Shown one piece after another: positions 5,714-5,759 of a stretch of DNA of 5,759 nt. The stretch spans positions 1-5,759 of the forward strand of contig CAMWQD010000084.1 of assembly GCA_947176325.1 (NCBI GenBank), in the 5' to 3' direction. Every line of letters begins with the position of its first letter. Positions within the stretch are counted from its first letter, which is position 1. A program made the position numbers and the translations under genes. This DNA is from an uncultured Bacteroidales bacterium. Its GTDB lineage: Bacteria > Bacteroidota > Bacteroidia > Bacteroidales > P3. The notes beneath the pieces were generated by a model. The model saw only the letters and a program-made list of their open reading frames with translations. It was not told the DNA's origin and did no database searches.

Positions 5714-5759
5714 TTACCTTGTATTCCCCTTTTTGGCGAACATCCACACCACCAAAAGC
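5714..5759 (-). CDS. Possible C-terminal end of an upstream minus-strand gene (partial)
   Basis: From the window edge a minus-strand frame is open and ends in TAA at 5716-5714, giving LLVVWMFAKKGNTR. This reads like the end of a membrane helix followed by a positively charged tail, as in many inner-membrane proteins. It does not resemble the end of a mutase small subunit as far as I can tell. Another minus-strand frame stays open to TAG at 5702-5700 (AFGGVDVRQKGEYKVISYR) and cannot be excluded. With 15 codons or fewer the call is tentative. Confidence 0.3.
   Translation of the reverse strand, partial: LLVVWMFAKKGNTR

Noticed and set aside
1..5759. CRISPR arrays, tRNA or rRNA genes, complete insertion sequences
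   Set aside because: No regularly spaced repeats, no cloverleaf or rRNA-like stretches and no transposase motifs were seen on either strand.

Overview
The window looks like a piece of a Bacteroidota (order Bacteroidales) chromosome. Three things point there: a full-length methylmalonyl-CoA mutase large subunit of the Bacteroidales kind, two promoters with the Bacteroidota pattern (TTG, 20 bases, then TAnnTTTG or TAnnTTCG), and genes that lack Shine-Dalgarno sites and have A-rich leaders instead. The genus cannot be fixed from sequence alone.

The window falls into two halves. The left half (1 to about 2050) is AT-richer and has an accessory, phage- or island-like character. It holds a 182-residue nuclease-like domain (3-551) that may be the C-terminal end of a phage head-morphogenesis protein. 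A hairpin terminator follows, with an intergenic stretch carrying a good leftward promoter. Next is a DUF1016/YhcG-family PD-(D/E)XK nuclease (720-1850) with a palindromic repeat inside its coding sequence, and then a decayed KilA-N domain fragment (about 1884-1988) that is too short for an ordinary gene call.

The right half (about 2050-5759) is GC-richer, core-like and entirely on the minus strand. Transcription starts from a strong promoter near 5616-5646 and runs through the methylmalonyl-CoA mutase large subunit (5565 to 3406), dipeptidase E (3399 to 2692) and a CatA-like acyltransferase (2667 to 2053). The gaps of 6 and 24 bases imply one operon. The mutase large subunit has its own promoter and no small-subunit gene directly upstream. 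The far right edge may hold the last codons of another minus-strand gene.

The two halves converge around 1990-2050, where the KilA-N remnant and a weak candidate terminator for the minus-strand operon lie. The mutase links succinyl-CoA and methylmalonyl-CoA in succinate/propionate metabolism. The peptidase and acyltransferase have no obvious pathway link to it, so their co-transcription is the odd feature of the right half. In the left half, the two predicted PD-(D/E)XK-type nucleases, the KilA-N remnant and the orphan promoter suggest a patchwork of mobile-element or defence genes.
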